Part shown: piece by piece, positions 25,858 through 34,310 of the stretch
How positions within the stretch are numbered: position 1 is the first letter of the stretch
Layout of the letters: each line of letters begins with the position of its first letter
Source: Candidatus Methylobacter oryzae
Lineage (GTDB): Bacteria > Pseudomonadota > Gammaproteobacteria > Methylococcales > Methylomonadaceae
Assembly: GCA_945861405.1 (NCBI GenBank)
Contig: CAMAUL010000010.1
Location: forward strand, 1-61,933
Length of the DNA: 61,933 nt
Direction of reading: 5' to 3'
The notes under the pieces: model-generated
Seen by the model: the letters and a program-made list of their open reading frames with translations, nothing else
What the model was told of the DNA's origin: nothing
Database searches by the model: none
Program-made: the position numbers and the translations under genes

Positions 25858-27197
25858 GGCAGAGGAATGGTTGCGATGATGCTCATGCCTTGTTGCGGCT
25901 GAGTCTGTATCGTGAACACACCGCCCAGGCTGTTGATTCTTTCCCGCATGCCCAATAAGCCGAAACCGGTTTTAATCCGGTCGATAGCGCAGCCTTGGCC
26001 GTCATCGGCCACCTGTAGCCGTAGCGCTTTTGGTTGATGCTCGATTTCCAGGCTGATCGTAGCTTGGCTTGCCTCGGCATGGCGGACAATATTGGTCAGG
26101 CATTCCTGCACGATCCTGAATATCTGGATGGTGATTTTTTGCTCCAGGCCATCCACTTCGTCAGGGCAGTCGATGGTGAGTTTCAACTCGGGATTCCTGA
26201 GCGTCCAATGGTTTAACAGGTCTTCCATCGTGGCTTTCAGGCCCAGCTCGGTTAATACCAACGGGTGCAGCTGATGCATCATTGAGCGCACCACGGTCAT
26301 TAAATGATCGCAGATGTCGATGATGGAATCAGTAGGTCTCGTTCCCATAGCTCCAGCTTGGGAACGCATAGTCCCGCCTTGGGAACGCCCGGCGGTCACC
26401 GCCATGACTTTAATCGCGGTCAGCGATTGCCCCAGTTCGTCATGCAATTCCTGCGACAGCCGCTGCCGTTCGTCTTCCTGTATTGCCAGCGTATGTTGGG
26501 TTAACGCCCGGTTTTCCTGTTGGCTGGCATTCAGTTCGCCGGTCATGTGATTGATGGCCTTGGCGATATTGTCATATTCCTGGATTGAAAAATCGGGCAG
26601 TTTTTGCCGGTACTGGCCGGTCTCAATGACTTTCAGCGCATCAACGATGACGGCAATGGACTTAAGCGCTTTGTTAAAAGCCAGGTTGACGGCCAAAAAG
26701 GTAAACAAAGTCAGCAGAAAAAGCGAGCTGAAAAAGCCGAGGCTTTCATGCCAGACTTCGGTGATTTCATCCAACGGGTTGGCCTGGATAATCAGGGTCA
26801 TTTGTTCGCCGGTGAAGCTGGTTATTTTGTGCTCAACCTTGGGGTAGTCAGCGCCAACCAGATTGATAAACCATTGCGGCGGCTGTTCGTCATTATTGGT
26901 TTGCGGGTTTTTGTGGGCAAAACCGATGATGCGCCCTGAAGGTTCTTTCAGTTGAATGCTCAAATGCCGGGTTTGGTTCAGCGAATTAAACTTCGGCAAC
27001 CACTCGGTTTCGTTAAACGGCGTTTGCGAGGCTTGCGAAAAGCCGAAAGTTATCAGTTGCACGGCCAGATTGATGGATGAATCGATCTCCTTGTTCACCG
27101 CATCGCGCGCCTGCCAGATCGCTATCGAGCTGCCCAGTAGCAGAATACACAGGGAGGAGATCAAAATGCGTAGGTTGATTTGGTAGCGCAGACTCAT
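25854..27197 (-). CDS. NarX-type sensor histidine kinase next to the mxa locus
   Basis: The 447-residue product has an N-terminal helix, a periplasmic sensor region (about 35-155), a second helix (about 160-180), a HAMP linker, and a HisKA_3 dimerisation domain with the phospho-acceptor His252 in ELHDELGQSLTAIK, then an ATPase domain (DDGQGC ... GFGLLGMRERINSLGG). About 17 residues (272-288, SQGGTMRSQAGAMGTRP) just after the H-box are encoded by an interspersed repeat. ATG 27197 gives the normal beginning MSLRYQINLRIL; a start at 27242 adds 15 residues. Methanotroph sensor MxaY is the obvious candidate name but is not proven. Confidence 0.85.
   Translation of the reverse strand: MSLRYQINLRILISSLCILLLGSSIAIWQARDAVNKEIDSSINLAVQLITFGFSQASQTPFNETEWLPKFNSLNQTRHLSIQLKEPSGRIIGFAHKNPQTNNDEQPPQWFINLVGADYPKVEHKITSFTGEQMTLIIQANPLDEITEVWHESLGFFSSLFLLTLFTFLAVNLAFNKALKSIAVIVDALKVIETGQYRQKLPDFSIQEYDNIAKAINHMTGELNASQQENRALTQHTLAIQEDERQRLSQELHDELGQSLTAIKVMAVTAGRSQGGTMRSQAGAMGTRPTDSIIDICDHLMTVVRSMMHQLHPLVLTELGLKATMEDLLNHWTLRNPELKLTIDCPDEVDGLEQKITIQIFRIVQECLTNIVRHAEASQATISLEIEHQPKALRLQVADDGQGCAIDRIKTGFGLLGMRERINSLGGVFTIQTQPQQGMSIIATIPLP
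26336..26390. repeat. GTTCCCA-N-TGGGAAC repeat inside the kinase gene
   Basis: The copy GTTCCCATAGCTCC followed by AGCTTGGGAACGC (26341-26367), with a partial second copy (26371-26388), belongs to the same family as the intergenic repeats at 35989-36099 and 32459-32624. It is translated in frame as part of the kinase. Confidence 0.7.
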
Positions 27198-27351
27198 GGG
27201 TATTGAAAACTCGACACTTGCAACATCGGATTGATGGCGCACAAATGCGCACTATTATTCATTCGCAGAGCATTATTTGCTATAGGAAAAATTCTTTTTT
27301 CTACAGTGTGCCGGATTTTTGGGGTAAAAAATCGGTCTTTATTGTTGCGGA

Positions 27352-27885
27352 TTAACTGTCATGAGGGGATTCCCGTTCCAACGGATGGGTTTGGAACGGG
27401 GGAACAGTGTGGTAATAACTGTAAGCAATGGCGACGGCGGCAAGCACAATTAACTGCCAGATATAGCTATCAAAATAAGCGACGCAAACAGTTATAAGGC
27501 CCAAAAATAATCCTACGAAAATACAGCGCCAGCCTTTTTTTATGCCGTCCAGATAAGTCGTTAACGCCAGTATTAACAGCACTATCAGGCCCGCTTCTTC
27601 ATGGAAGATTCTTCCTGAACTGTGGTAGGCATAGATGATAATTACCGCACACAAGCCGCCTGCCCAATGCAGCAGCTGATTGATGAACGCCTTGAGATTA
27701 TCGCGGTGTTGTTTGAATTGATAATAGTAGGGAGCGATGGCGAGTACGGTAAATATGAATGTCATCCCAAACCAATAATCGTGGCTCGTATGCCGATAGG
27801 TATAGCCAATGTAGGCACCGAGCACCGACAAAAGTAAGCGTAGCGTAAAAAGATTATGGGTTGAGAGCAGGTTTTGTTTGTTCAT
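27352..27885 (-). CDS. Membrane protein downstream of mxaL
   Basis: The 177-residue product has about five membrane helices (for example LLLSVLGAYIGY, YWFGMTFIFTVLAIAPYY, GGLCAVIIIYAY, GLIVLLILALTTYL, LIVLAAVAIAYSYY) and a short hydrophilic C-terminal tail. It begins 40 bases after mxaL on the same strand and is probably the last gene of the mxa operon. I do not recognise a family; an mxaE-like role is only a guess. Confidence 0.55.
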   Translation of the reverse strand: MNKQNLLSTHNLFTLRLLLSVLGAYIGYTYRHTSHDYWFGMTFIFTVLAIAPYYYQFKQHRDNLKAFINQLLHWAGGLCAVIIIYAYHSSGRIFHEEAGLIVLLILALTTYLDGIKKGWRCIFVGLFLGLITVCVAYFDSYIWQLIVLAAVAIAYSYYHTVPPFQTHPLERESPHDS

Positions 27886-27925
27886 TGACAGTACTCAAGA
27901 GGATAGATAACGAATAACGATTTAT

Positions 27926-28885
27926 TTACGACCGGAAAAGTGGACGGAATTTATACAGCCTGGGCAGATAGACAAGGCTTAACAGCAGCAATGCCAATAA
28001 TGCCGGTTGCCAACGAATATCAGTCTGCACAACTTTTTCAATCGCCAGTTTCGGGTTTTTTAATGCCTGGTTCAGGTTTTGCAGGTCGGTTAAGCGGGCG
28101 TAAGCCAAGCCGGATTCTGCGCCGAGTTTTTCCAAATAGGTTTCGTGCAAGGCGGTTAAATGCTCGCTCCCTGTGGCGGCTTCGCTGCCGAATGGGGCAT
28201 TGCGCGCGTTGTAGCCTTTGATTTGCGACGGGTCTAAATTGGATTGTCCGAACGAAGAGCGGTGCGGTACGTCGTCTTGGGTATAAAACCCGGTTTGTTT
28301 GCCTTGACTGTCAAACTTGGGAATAGGCACAGCTTGAAAGCCGCCGACACCGATAATCATGCCTTTGACTTGGCCCTTTATCGATGAAAAATCAGCTTGG
28401 TAACTGGGATTAACGGGCGGTGCTTCCTGTCCGTCGGTAATGAAAATAACCGAACTGTCGCTTTTTTTCAGCATGTCCAGCGTGCTCAGCAAGCCTTTGG
28501 CGATATTGCTGTCTGCGGCCCAGGCCATGCGCCAGTCGACTTTGCTGATGGCGGTGTCTATTTCCGTATAAGCCGAACAAACTTCCAGCGGCTCGAATAA
28601 CAAGGTCGAGCGCCTTTCGGTGAACAGGCCTAGCCCGACTTTGGATTCACAAGGTAGTTTTTGCAACAGTTCGCGCAAGGTTTGCTTGACAAAATTCAGG
28701 CGGCTGACGGCCTGATTATCTTGCTGGTAGTCGGTTGCATTCATGCTGCGGGTAATATCGATAATAAATGTGTAGTTATAGGTCGGGCTTTTTTGCAGCT
28801 TGCTGGGGTATATGAACAGCACCAGCATGGCTAAAGCTGCCAGCAGCAAACACCCGATTCGATAATCTTTTAATGTGTGGTTCAT
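27926..28885 (-). CDS. mxaL: Methanol dehydrogenase accessory protein MxaL (VWA domain)
   Basis: MxaL is one of the proteins required for calcium insertion and assembly of methanol dehydrogenase. The 319-residue product has an N-terminal membrane anchor (IGCLLLAALAMLVLFIY), a von Willebrand A domain with a MIDAS-like DITRSMN and a later VIFITDGQEAP, and a second membrane helix near the C-terminus (ALLALLLLSLVYLPRLY). It follows mxaK, separated by a block of palindromic repeats. Confidence 0.88.
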   Translation of the reverse strand: MNHTLKDYRIGCLLLAALAMLVLFIYPSKLQKSPTYNYTFIIDITRSMNATDYQQDNQAVSRLNFVKQTLRELLQKLPCESKVGLGLFTERRSTLLFEPLEVCSAYTEIDTAISKVDWRMAWAADSNIAKGLLSTLDMLKKSDSSVIFITDGQEAPPVNPSYQADFSSIKGQVKGMIIGVGGFQAVPIPKFDSQGKQTGFYTQDDVPHRSSFGQSNLDPSQIKGYNARNAPFGSEAATGSEHLTALHETYLEKLGAESGLAYARLTDLQNLNQALKNPKLAIEKVVQTDIRWQPALLALLLLSLVYLPRLYKFRPLFRS

Positions 28886-28890
28886 ATTTC

Positions 28891-29030
28891 CTCGTTCCCA
28901 CGCGCCGCGTGGGAATGCCGTGCCGGACGCGCTGCGTCCCGTATTTGTGCAATGCGTATTTCTATATACTGACCGTGATTCGCGGCGCAGCGCGCCTTGA
29001 CTGCATTCCCACGCGGCGCGTGGGAACGAG
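28891..29030. repeat. 140-bp element with 27-bp inverted repeats, mxaK-mxaL gap
   Basis: The ends 28891-28917 and 29004-29030 are perfect complements of each other and are themselves hairpins (CGTTCCCACGCG ... CGCGTGGGAACG). A half-copy lies at 32397-32424. The interior has no gene. Confidence 0.8.
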
Positions 29031-29059
29031 ATAATGTATATTGTTCTCGTTCTAGGGGC

Positions 29060-29130
29060 GTAGGGGCAATCCCTTGTGGTTTCCCTTGATGCCGACGCCT
29101 ATCAGGGCAACCACAAGGGATTGCCCCTAC
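29060..29130. repeat. 71-bp GTAGGGGCAATCCC inverted repeat, mxaK-mxaL gap
   Basis: The arms 29060-29081 and 29109-29130 are exact 22-bp complements (GTAGGGGCAATCCC followed by TTGTGGTT). The same element occurs at 34160-34231 between mxaI and mxaR. This could pause or stabilise the mxa transcript. Confidence 0.85.
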
Positions 29131-29138
29131 AATGTTAA

Positions 29139-29699
29139 TCAAGGCAAACCACGCGGAAACCCCGGCACTGTCGTCCACAACTGCGATTTCTGGTTTGTGG
29201 GTTCGTCGTCCGGCATGTCGACCCTGTCCATTTCCGGCAATAAGCGCATGGCGACTTCAAGGTTGTATTTCCCATCCCAGTTGCCGCTGTCCAGTGCCAA
29301 AGATTGTCGGTAAGCTTGTTTTGCCAGTCCCGCCAAGGGCAAGGCTTGATTCATATTCATGGCTTTTGCCTGTTGTATGGCTTGCTCCAGATACAGATTG
29401 CCGAGGTTGTAGCGGGCTTTGGCTTGAAATTTCTGGTCGCCTTTGTCCATAATCAGGCTGAGGGTCGATAACGCTTCATCGTAACGGTGTTTTTGCTTGA
29501 AATAAAAAGCCCGCGCCAGTCGTAATTCCGGTTCGCCGCTGATCACTTTATTAACGGCCACATCCTTTCCCGAGGTTAATTGCCTGATTAAATCATTGTC
29601 TTGGTGAATGCCGTACAGCATAGCGGCGCTGTAAACGAAAGCCGTTAAAGCGGCCGCCAACATGGCCCACAACGTCATATGCCTGATTGTTCTTATCAT
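29139..29699 (-). CDS. mxaK: Methanol dehydrogenase accessory protein MxaK
   Basis: The 186-residue product has an N-terminal membrane segment (LWAMLAAALTAFVYSAAMLYG) and a TPR-like helical repeat region (LARAFYFKQKHRYDEALSTL ... KARYNLGNLYLEQAIQQA). MxaK is needed for active methanol dehydrogenase in methylotrophs, probably with MxaA and MxaL in calcium insertion; the exact role is unresolved. Its start overlaps the end of mxaC by four bases. Confidence 0.85.
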   Translation of the reverse strand: MIRTIRHMTLWAMLAAALTAFVYSAAMLYGIHQDNDLIRQLTSGKDVAVNKVISGEPELRLARAFYFKQKHRYDEALSTLSLIMDKGDQKFQAKARYNLGNLYLEQAIQQAKAMNMNQALPLAGLAKQAYRQSLALDSGNWDGKYNLEVAMRLLPEMDRVDMPDDEPTNQKSQLWTTVPGFPRGLP

Positions 29700-30676
29700 C
29701 GTTTGATCTCACAAAATTTTGCGCCCAGCAGAGCCAGCAGCAAGAAGGCCGCTACGCTGTAGCAGACTGTCGACAAGTCCTGTTTGGGGATGCGTTCGAC
29801 ATAGTGCATGGGCAGGTTTTCCAGGCGGTTGATGTCGGCAATCGCCTGTTTTAACGCGTCCGGACTTTCCGCTTCATAAGCCTGATAGGGGCTGCCCAGC
29901 CCCAGAAAAAACTTGTGCAGATACAGTTCGGGCATGGCCCCAGCGTTGTCGTCCCGGCTGTCTTCAGGCTGATCGAAAATGCCGGGGCTGTTGGCTGTAC
30001 GCAGGAAAATCCAGTACAGCCGGACTTGTTGTTTTCTAAACCATTCTCGTAATTTCAGTTCGCTGTCGTGATCGATTGCCGCCGCGCCGTCCGAAACCAG
30101 CAGCACAATGCGCGAGCCGGTGACGGGTTGCTGTTCAAAAAATGAGATGGCCATCCCTAAGCCTTTGCTGACATGGGTAAAACCCCGAGCCGGTGTCGCC
30201 GTCGCAGCAATCGCCGCCTGCACCGCGTTTTTGTTTTCGGTCAGCGGCATTACGAATAGCGGCGAAGTACTGTATTCCGCGACCCCGATTAAATCGTTTT
30301 GCCGTTGTTTGACAAAATCGGTCAATAAGCGCCGCGCCGCTGTAGACTTGGATTCTTCCGAACCGTTTGGTGCGCGTCCGGCAAAACTGTTGTCCATGCT
30401 GCTGCTGCGATCCAGCAATAACACGATATGTGCGCCATGGCCTATCCTCTCCCGGCTTTGTTCGGTGCGATGCAGGCCCGCCATGCCCAGCACTAACCCG
30501 GCGATTGCGACCATTGCGCATAGCCGCAAACAACAGACGATAAAAACCGATAGCGTATCGGCGGGCATCAAGGTCAGCCACGGAGCGGGGCTGGCGCGCA
30601 TACCGCTGTTGAACAACGGCAACAGGGCGAGCAGCAGGCCTGACAAGATCCACGGGGTATCGACCGCCAAATTCAT
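29696..30676 (-). CDS. mxaC: Methanol dehydrogenase accessory protein MxaC (VWA domain)
   Basis: The 326-residue protein has N-terminal membrane helices (WILSGLLLALLPLF and VCCLRLCAMVAIAGLVLGMAG), a von Willebrand A domain with MIDAS residues DRSSSM and a second acidic strand (IVLLVSDGAAAID), and a C-terminal membrane helix (VCYSVAAFLLLALLGAKF). ATG 30676 overlaps the mxaA stop by four bases and gives the expected N-terminus; a longer frame from 30796 runs through mxaA. It belongs to the mxaRSACKL assembly block. Confidence 0.88.
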   Translation of the reverse strand: MNLAVDTPWILSGLLLALLPLFNSGMRASPAPWLTLMPADTLSVFIVCCLRLCAMVAIAGLVLGMAGLHRTEQSRERIGHGAHIVLLLDRSSSMDNSFAGRAPNGSEESKSTAARRLLTDFVKQRQNDLIGVAEYSTSPLFVMPLTENKNAVQAAIAATATPARGFTHVSKGLGMAISFFEQQPVTGSRIVLLVSDGAAAIDHDSELKLREWFRKQQVRLYWIFLRTANSPGIFDQPEDSRDDNAGAMPELYLHKFFLGLGSPYQAYEAESPDALKQAIADINRLENLPMHYVERIPKQDLSTVCYSVAAFLLLALLGAKFCEIKR

Positions 30677-31548
30677 CGGCTGCCCCGTTCGATTTTCCGG
30701 CAGCGCTCGCAGAAGTCTTTTAGTTGTTGCAAATCCTGTGCGACTACAATCATGCCGTCGGAAAAAAAATAGCGGTTGGAGTAGTTGAAAAACCAAGCCA
30801 ATTGGGAACTTACTTGAAGATATTGCGGGTTGCGCCGGTAAAAATCGCTCAAGCGGTTAGCAAACAGCGGCTGCCCGTTGAGGCTGTTCAAGGCCTGATG
30901 GACAAGGGTCAAGGCTTGCTCCATGTCGGCTTTAGACAAGCCCGCCAATTTTCGCAATGCCCGCTTGAACACAGTGCGTCGCGACATGCCGGGAAAGCAA
31001 GCGTATAAATAACCCAGATATGCCGCTATCAGCGCAGCAACGGTCAGGCTGGCAGTCAAGCCATAAAGCGCCTGGGTGTTTGCCAATAACGGCGGCGGAC
31101 TGTCGGGGCGCAGGTATTCGCCCTGTTCGGTTTGGCGCACCACCAATTCCCTGAGCGGGGACAGGGTAAAAGACCAGGCGGGTACGCTTTTACCGACACT
31201 TTTTTCGCCTTGGCTGAGTTGCACGGTAAAGCCGGGCAGGGTTAACGATTTAACCTCCAGAGGCGCGTAAAAAACCTGGTAGCGCAAGTCGATCTCATAA
31301 CGCCGACCGTTTTGTTTAACCGTGACTTGGTTCAGGTTCAGCCAGCGGTTGATTTGGCCTTTGGCGGGTAAGCTGCCGGCTTGCAAACTGATGCCCGAAC
31401 GGGTTTCGATCACAATGCGTTGGGGGATTTCATCGCCGTTAACGTAACCGAAGGGGCGGGGCGTTTCGACGTTAAAGTAACTGACGGGCTCGTCGATCGA
31501 GCCGGAACAGCCCAGCAGCGACAACACCATGATTAACAGAATTCTCAT
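30673..31548 (-). CDS. mxaA: Methanol dehydrogenase accessory lipoprotein MxaA
   Basis: The 291-residue protein has a lipoprotein signal (MRILLIMVLSLLGC, lipobox LLGC), a beta-rich periplasmic domain (YEIDLRYQVFYAPLEVKSLTLPGFTVQ), a single membrane helix (ALYGLTASLTVAALIAAYLGYLY) and a cytoplasmic helical C-terminus. MxaA is needed for calcium incorporation into methanol dehydrogenase. Four-base overlaps with mxaS upstream and mxaC downstream indicate tight translational coupling. Confidence 0.85.
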   Translation of the reverse strand: MRILLIMVLSLLGCSGSIDEPVSYFNVETPRPFGYVNGDEIPQRIVIETRSGISLQAGSLPAKGQINRWLNLNQVTVKQNGRRYEIDLRYQVFYAPLEVKSLTLPGFTVQLSQGEKSVGKSVPAWSFTLSPLRELVVRQTEQGEYLRPDSPPPLLANTQALYGLTASLTVAALIAAYLGYLYACFPGMSRRTVFKRALRKLAGLSKADMEQALTLVHQALNSLNGQPLFANRLSDFYRRNPQYLQVSSQLAWFFNYSNRYFFSDGMIVVAQDLQQLKDFCERCRKIERGSR

Positions 31549-32381
31549 GCGGCCCTCTGCTGTAAATGACGATTAATGGTTTGGGTGCTGTAGCCTTCCG
31601 TGATAAATAACGGCTCACTGCCAAAGGCTCTAAAGGTGTTTTTCAGATCGTGTTGGCGTTGCTGATAGGCGGCAATTATTTTTTGCCGTAATGCCGGACG
31701 CATGAACAGTGTGCGGGTCGTATTATTTTCCATGTCCTGAAACGAAATAAGGCCCCAATTGGGCAAGGCGGCGTATTCGTCCTGAGTCCATAGCACCAGC
31801 GGGATCACATCGTGACCTTGTAACGAACCCAGCACGGCACGTAATTGAGTGAGCTGAAAATGGCAGTCGGATAACAAAAACACCAGTGAGCGCTCGGCGG
31901 GCAGAAAGGCTACCGCATTTTGCAGTCCGTTCGCGCCGCCGGTAAAGTTAAGGCCTTCCAGTTGTTTTGCCAGGGTCGACACCCGTCCCAAGTGTTGGCC
32001 AGCGGGCAGCAACCAGCGCTGCTCGATACGCTCGGTGCAGCCGATAAAGCCGAATTTGTCGCCGTAATCGAAGGCCGAATGGGCGGCGGTCAGCAAAAAC
32101 CGGAGCAGGGTTTGTTGTTTATCGGCATAGCCCATCGATGCCGACATATCGGCAATCAGATAGACGTTGACGGTGCTTTGCTGTTGATAGACGCGCACCC
32201 GATACGACGAAAACGGGTCGAGCACACTGGCGCGCAAGTCTATGCGTCTGGGGTCGGGGCTGGCGATAAGCGGTTCGTGGCGCTTGAACAATTGCCCTGC
32301 GCCGATCATTTGTCCGGGATGAGCACCCGGATAAACGGAGCTTGATTGCCAGGGGAGGCGATAATGTAGCGTTTCGGTCAT
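31545..32381 (-). CDS. mxaS: Methanol dehydrogenase accessory protein MxaS (DUF58)
   Basis: The 278-residue cytoplasmic protein carries a DUF58/VWA-type fold with DMSASMGYADK as the MIDAS-like segment and VFLLSDCHFQLTQLRAVLGSL. DUF58 proteins act with MoxR ATPases, and here mxaR is the partner. Between mxaR and mxaS lie a foreign-looking lipoprotein gene and nested repeats, so the usual adjacency is interrupted. It overlaps mxaA by four bases. Confidence 0.88.
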   Translation of the reverse strand: MTETLHYRLPWQSSSVYPGAHPGQMIGAGQLFKRHEPLIASPDPRRIDLRASVLDPFSSYRVRVYQQQSTVNVYLIADMSASMGYADKQQTLLRFLLTAAHSAFDYGDKFGFIGCTERIEQRWLLPAGQHLGRVSTLAKQLEGLNFTGGANGLQNAVAFLPAERSLVFLLSDCHFQLTQLRAVLGSLQGHDVIPLVLWTQDEYAALPNWGLISFQDMENNTTRTLFMRPALRQKIIAAYQQRQHDLKNTFRAFGSEPLFITEGYSTQTINRHLQQRAA

Positions 32382-32396
32382 GGCTTGGTTTTTGTC

Positions 32397-32424
32397 CTCG
32401 TTCCCACGCGCTGCGTGGGAATGC
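32397..32424. repeat. CGTTCCCACGCG hairpin, half-copy of the 28891 element
   Basis: The sequence CTCGTTCCCACGCG followed by CTGCGTGGGAATG is nearly identical to the left arm of the element at 28891-29030. It lies immediately upstream of mxaS. Confidence 0.7.
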
Positions 32425-32458
32425 CGTCAAGGCGCGCTGCGCCGAGAGTCACGATTAC

Positions 32459-32624
32459 GCTAGTTCCCAAGCGGGAGAGGCTGTGAAAGTATTAAGAATT
32501 TGGAGTACAAACCTAGGTTTGTACTCCAGTAGTCAACTAAAAATCAATAACTTAAAAAATAAGAAAAAGATTTTTAGGTCGGTTTTTACAATACTTTCAT
32601 AGTCTCGGGAGCTTGGGAACTAGC
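32459..32624. repeat. Nested palindromic repeats upstream of mxaS
   Basis: Three palindromes sit inside each other: outer arms GCTAGTTCCCAAGC (32459-32472) and GCTTGGGAACTAGC (32611-32624); middle arms CTGTGAAAGTATT (32481-32493) and AATACTTTCATAG (32590-32602, one mismatch); and a perfect 26-bp palindrome at 32502-32527 centred on CCTAGG. The nesting suggests successive insertions. Confidence 0.75.
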
Positions 32625-32649
32625 GCCAAATAATGGATTGTAAGCTTGG

Positions 32650-33063
32650 CTACTTTGATTTTTGCTTCGTCAGCTCAACGCAGCCGACCGTCGCATCTTC
32701 GCCAGACTCGACATAGCAGGCGCTGATGCGGTCAGTGCCGTGAATGCGTCCATGATTGTAGCCTTTGCTATCGACGCCAACCCAGGTAAACGAGGTATTG
32801 TCGGGATAGATGACGCCAGAGAAATATTTAGTGCTCGCTGAAAAGGTGAAATGTCCCTTAAACAAGCGCCCCTTCTGTTCTGTGATTTCAATCGTCTTAG
32901 TCCAGTTCAAGTAACCTTTTTTGTCGGAATAAGTTTGGTTTTCGCCCGTCCATATGCCCATGAGATTAGGTATGTTCGTGTCGGCCCGTGCGGGCGAGGT
33001 GCAGCCCGCAATGCCTGTTAAGACCAGCGCCATGAGCGCGAAATTTATAATTGAGTTATTCAT
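32650..33063 (-). CDS. Unrecognised lipoprotein inside the mxa operon
   Basis: The 137-residue product has a lipoprotein signal (MALVLTGIAGC, lipobox IAGC) and a beta-rich mature domain (LMGIWTGENQTYSDKKG, KTIEITEQKGRLFKGHFTF, KYFSGVIYPDNTSFTWVGVD) that could form a small barrel, with two cysteines near the C-terminus. ATG 33063 is used; a start at 33096 would add 11 residues before the signal. It separates mxaR from mxaS, which are normally adjacent, and is bordered by nested repeats. I do not recognise a family. Confidence 0.7.
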   Translation of the reverse strand: MNNSIINFALMALVLTGIAGCTSPARADTNIPNLMGIWTGENQTYSDKKGYLNWTKTIEITEQKGRLFKGHFTFSASTKYFSGVIYPDNTSFTWVGVDSKGYNHGRIHGTDRISACYVESGEDATVGCVELTKQKSK

Positions 33064-33096
33064 TGATAATCTCCTATTGCATCCTAATCCCGACAT

Positions 33097-34113
33097 TTAA
33101 GGCGCCGCCACTTGATCTAAAATCCCCTCGATCAATTCGGGCAACAGCTGTTCTTTTCTGTAAGCATACATCGGGTTTAAAAACAGCCGATGGGTCATGC
33201 AGACCGGAAAAACCGCTTGCAGATCTTCCGGTAATACATGATCCCGGCGTTGCAGCCAAGCGCGGGTTTTGGCGACGCGGATTAAATAACTCATACCACG
33301 CGGACTGGCTCCTGCCATTAATAATTGCGGCATTTCAACATCGGTTAATTGCACGCCGTATTGTTGCGGCTGATGCGTGGCTTTCCATAAAGTCAGCGCG
33401 TAAGCACGGAGTTTAGGACTGGTCTGTATGCGTTGTTGCACCGTTTGCGCCAGCTCATTGAGCCGGTAGTAAATGCCGCTGTTAGTGATGCCGGCGATAA
33501 GCCGGTCGGTATCGTGAAAACGGGGATTGAACATCAGCTCGTCCAGCTCGGTATCCCCTCTGGGCATATCGATATTGATTTCCATCATAAAGCGGTCTTT
33601 GGCGGCGGCGGGCAGCTCAAAGGTTTCTTCCTTCTCGACGCGATTGCGGTCAGCAAAAACCTGTATGTGCGGTAGTGCATAGTCGCGGTTAAAAGCGTTG
33701 ATGCTGCGCTCGGCCATTGCTCTTAACAGCAGGGCATGGACTTGCGGCCGGGCGCGGTTGATTTCGTTGAAGAAGAAGGTAGCGAGTGTGTCGCCGTGTT
33801 TCAGCAAAGGGCCCGGATCGACGCACGGACGGCCTTGGTCGTTTAAATAGGTGTAATAGATCAAGTCGGCGGGCATCAGGTCAATCGTGCCTTCAATGCG
33901 TTGGTAATCGCCGCCCAAGCCTTGGGCAACCGCCCTTAACAACGTGGTTTTGCCGACGCCGACATTGCCTTCCAGCAAGACATGGCCTCTGGCAAAAACG
34001 GCCAGGACGATATTTCTTACCGCAGGTTGCAGGCCGATAACGGTTTGATTGATTTGCTGTTCAAACTGTAACGCTTGATCGCGCCAGTCGGTAAGTTGGG
34101 TGTCTGTGTTCAT
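33097..34113 (-). CDS. mxaR: MoxR-family AAA ATPase MxaR
   Basis: The 338-residue ATPase has Walker A GNVGVGKT (49-56), a Walker B-type strand ATFFFNEINRARPQ and the MoxR helical lid (GASPRGMSYLIRVAKTRAWL). MoxR proteins act as chaperones with VWA-domain partners, here MxaS, MxaC and MxaL, and MxaR is needed for active methanol dehydrogenase. It follows mxaI across a 71-bp inverted repeat. Confidence 0.9.
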   Translation of the reverse strand: MNTDTQLTDWRDQALQFEQQINQTVIGLQPAVRNIVLAVFARGHVLLEGNVGVGKTTLLRAVAQGLGGDYQRIEGTIDLMPADLIYYTYLNDQGRPCVDPGPLLKHGDTLATFFFNEINRARPQVHALLLRAMAERSINAFNRDYALPHIQVFADRNRVEKEETFELPAAAKDRFMMEINIDMPRGDTELDELMFNPRFHDTDRLIAGITNSGIYYRLNELAQTVQQRIQTSPKLRAYALTLWKATHQPQQYGVQLTDVEMPQLLMAGASPRGMSYLIRVAKTRAWLQRRDHVLPEDLQAVFPVCMTHRLFLNPMYAYRKEQLLPELIEGILDQVAAP

Positions 34114-34159
34114 TGGCAGTTTTTTATTTTAAAATCTTTTTCATGTCATTACACAAACC

Positions 34160-34231
34160 GTAGGGGCAATCCCTTGTGGTTGACCTGTAGTTATAATGCC
34201 TATCAGGGCAACCACAAGGGATTGCCCCTAC
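34160..34231. repeat. 72-bp GTAGGGGCAATCCC inverted repeat, mxaI-mxaR gap
   Basis: Exact 22-bp arms (34160-34181 and 34210-34231) are the same as those at 29060-29130. It lies in the 197-bp gap between mxaI and mxaR, where it may set the ratio between the abundant structural mRNA (FJGI) and the downstream assembly genes; that role is inference. Confidence 0.85.
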
Positions 34232-34310
34232 GTATAGAAAAAAGGGCATAAGACACAAACAGGCTCACAAGGGGAAGAAAGGCGCAATGCATCTATGCCC
34301 AAAACAATGG

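Noticed and set aside
30677-30796. Longer N-terminus for MxaC
   Set aside because: It overlaps mxaA by 120 bases in another frame; the ATG at 30676 gives the usual four-base overlap and membrane start.
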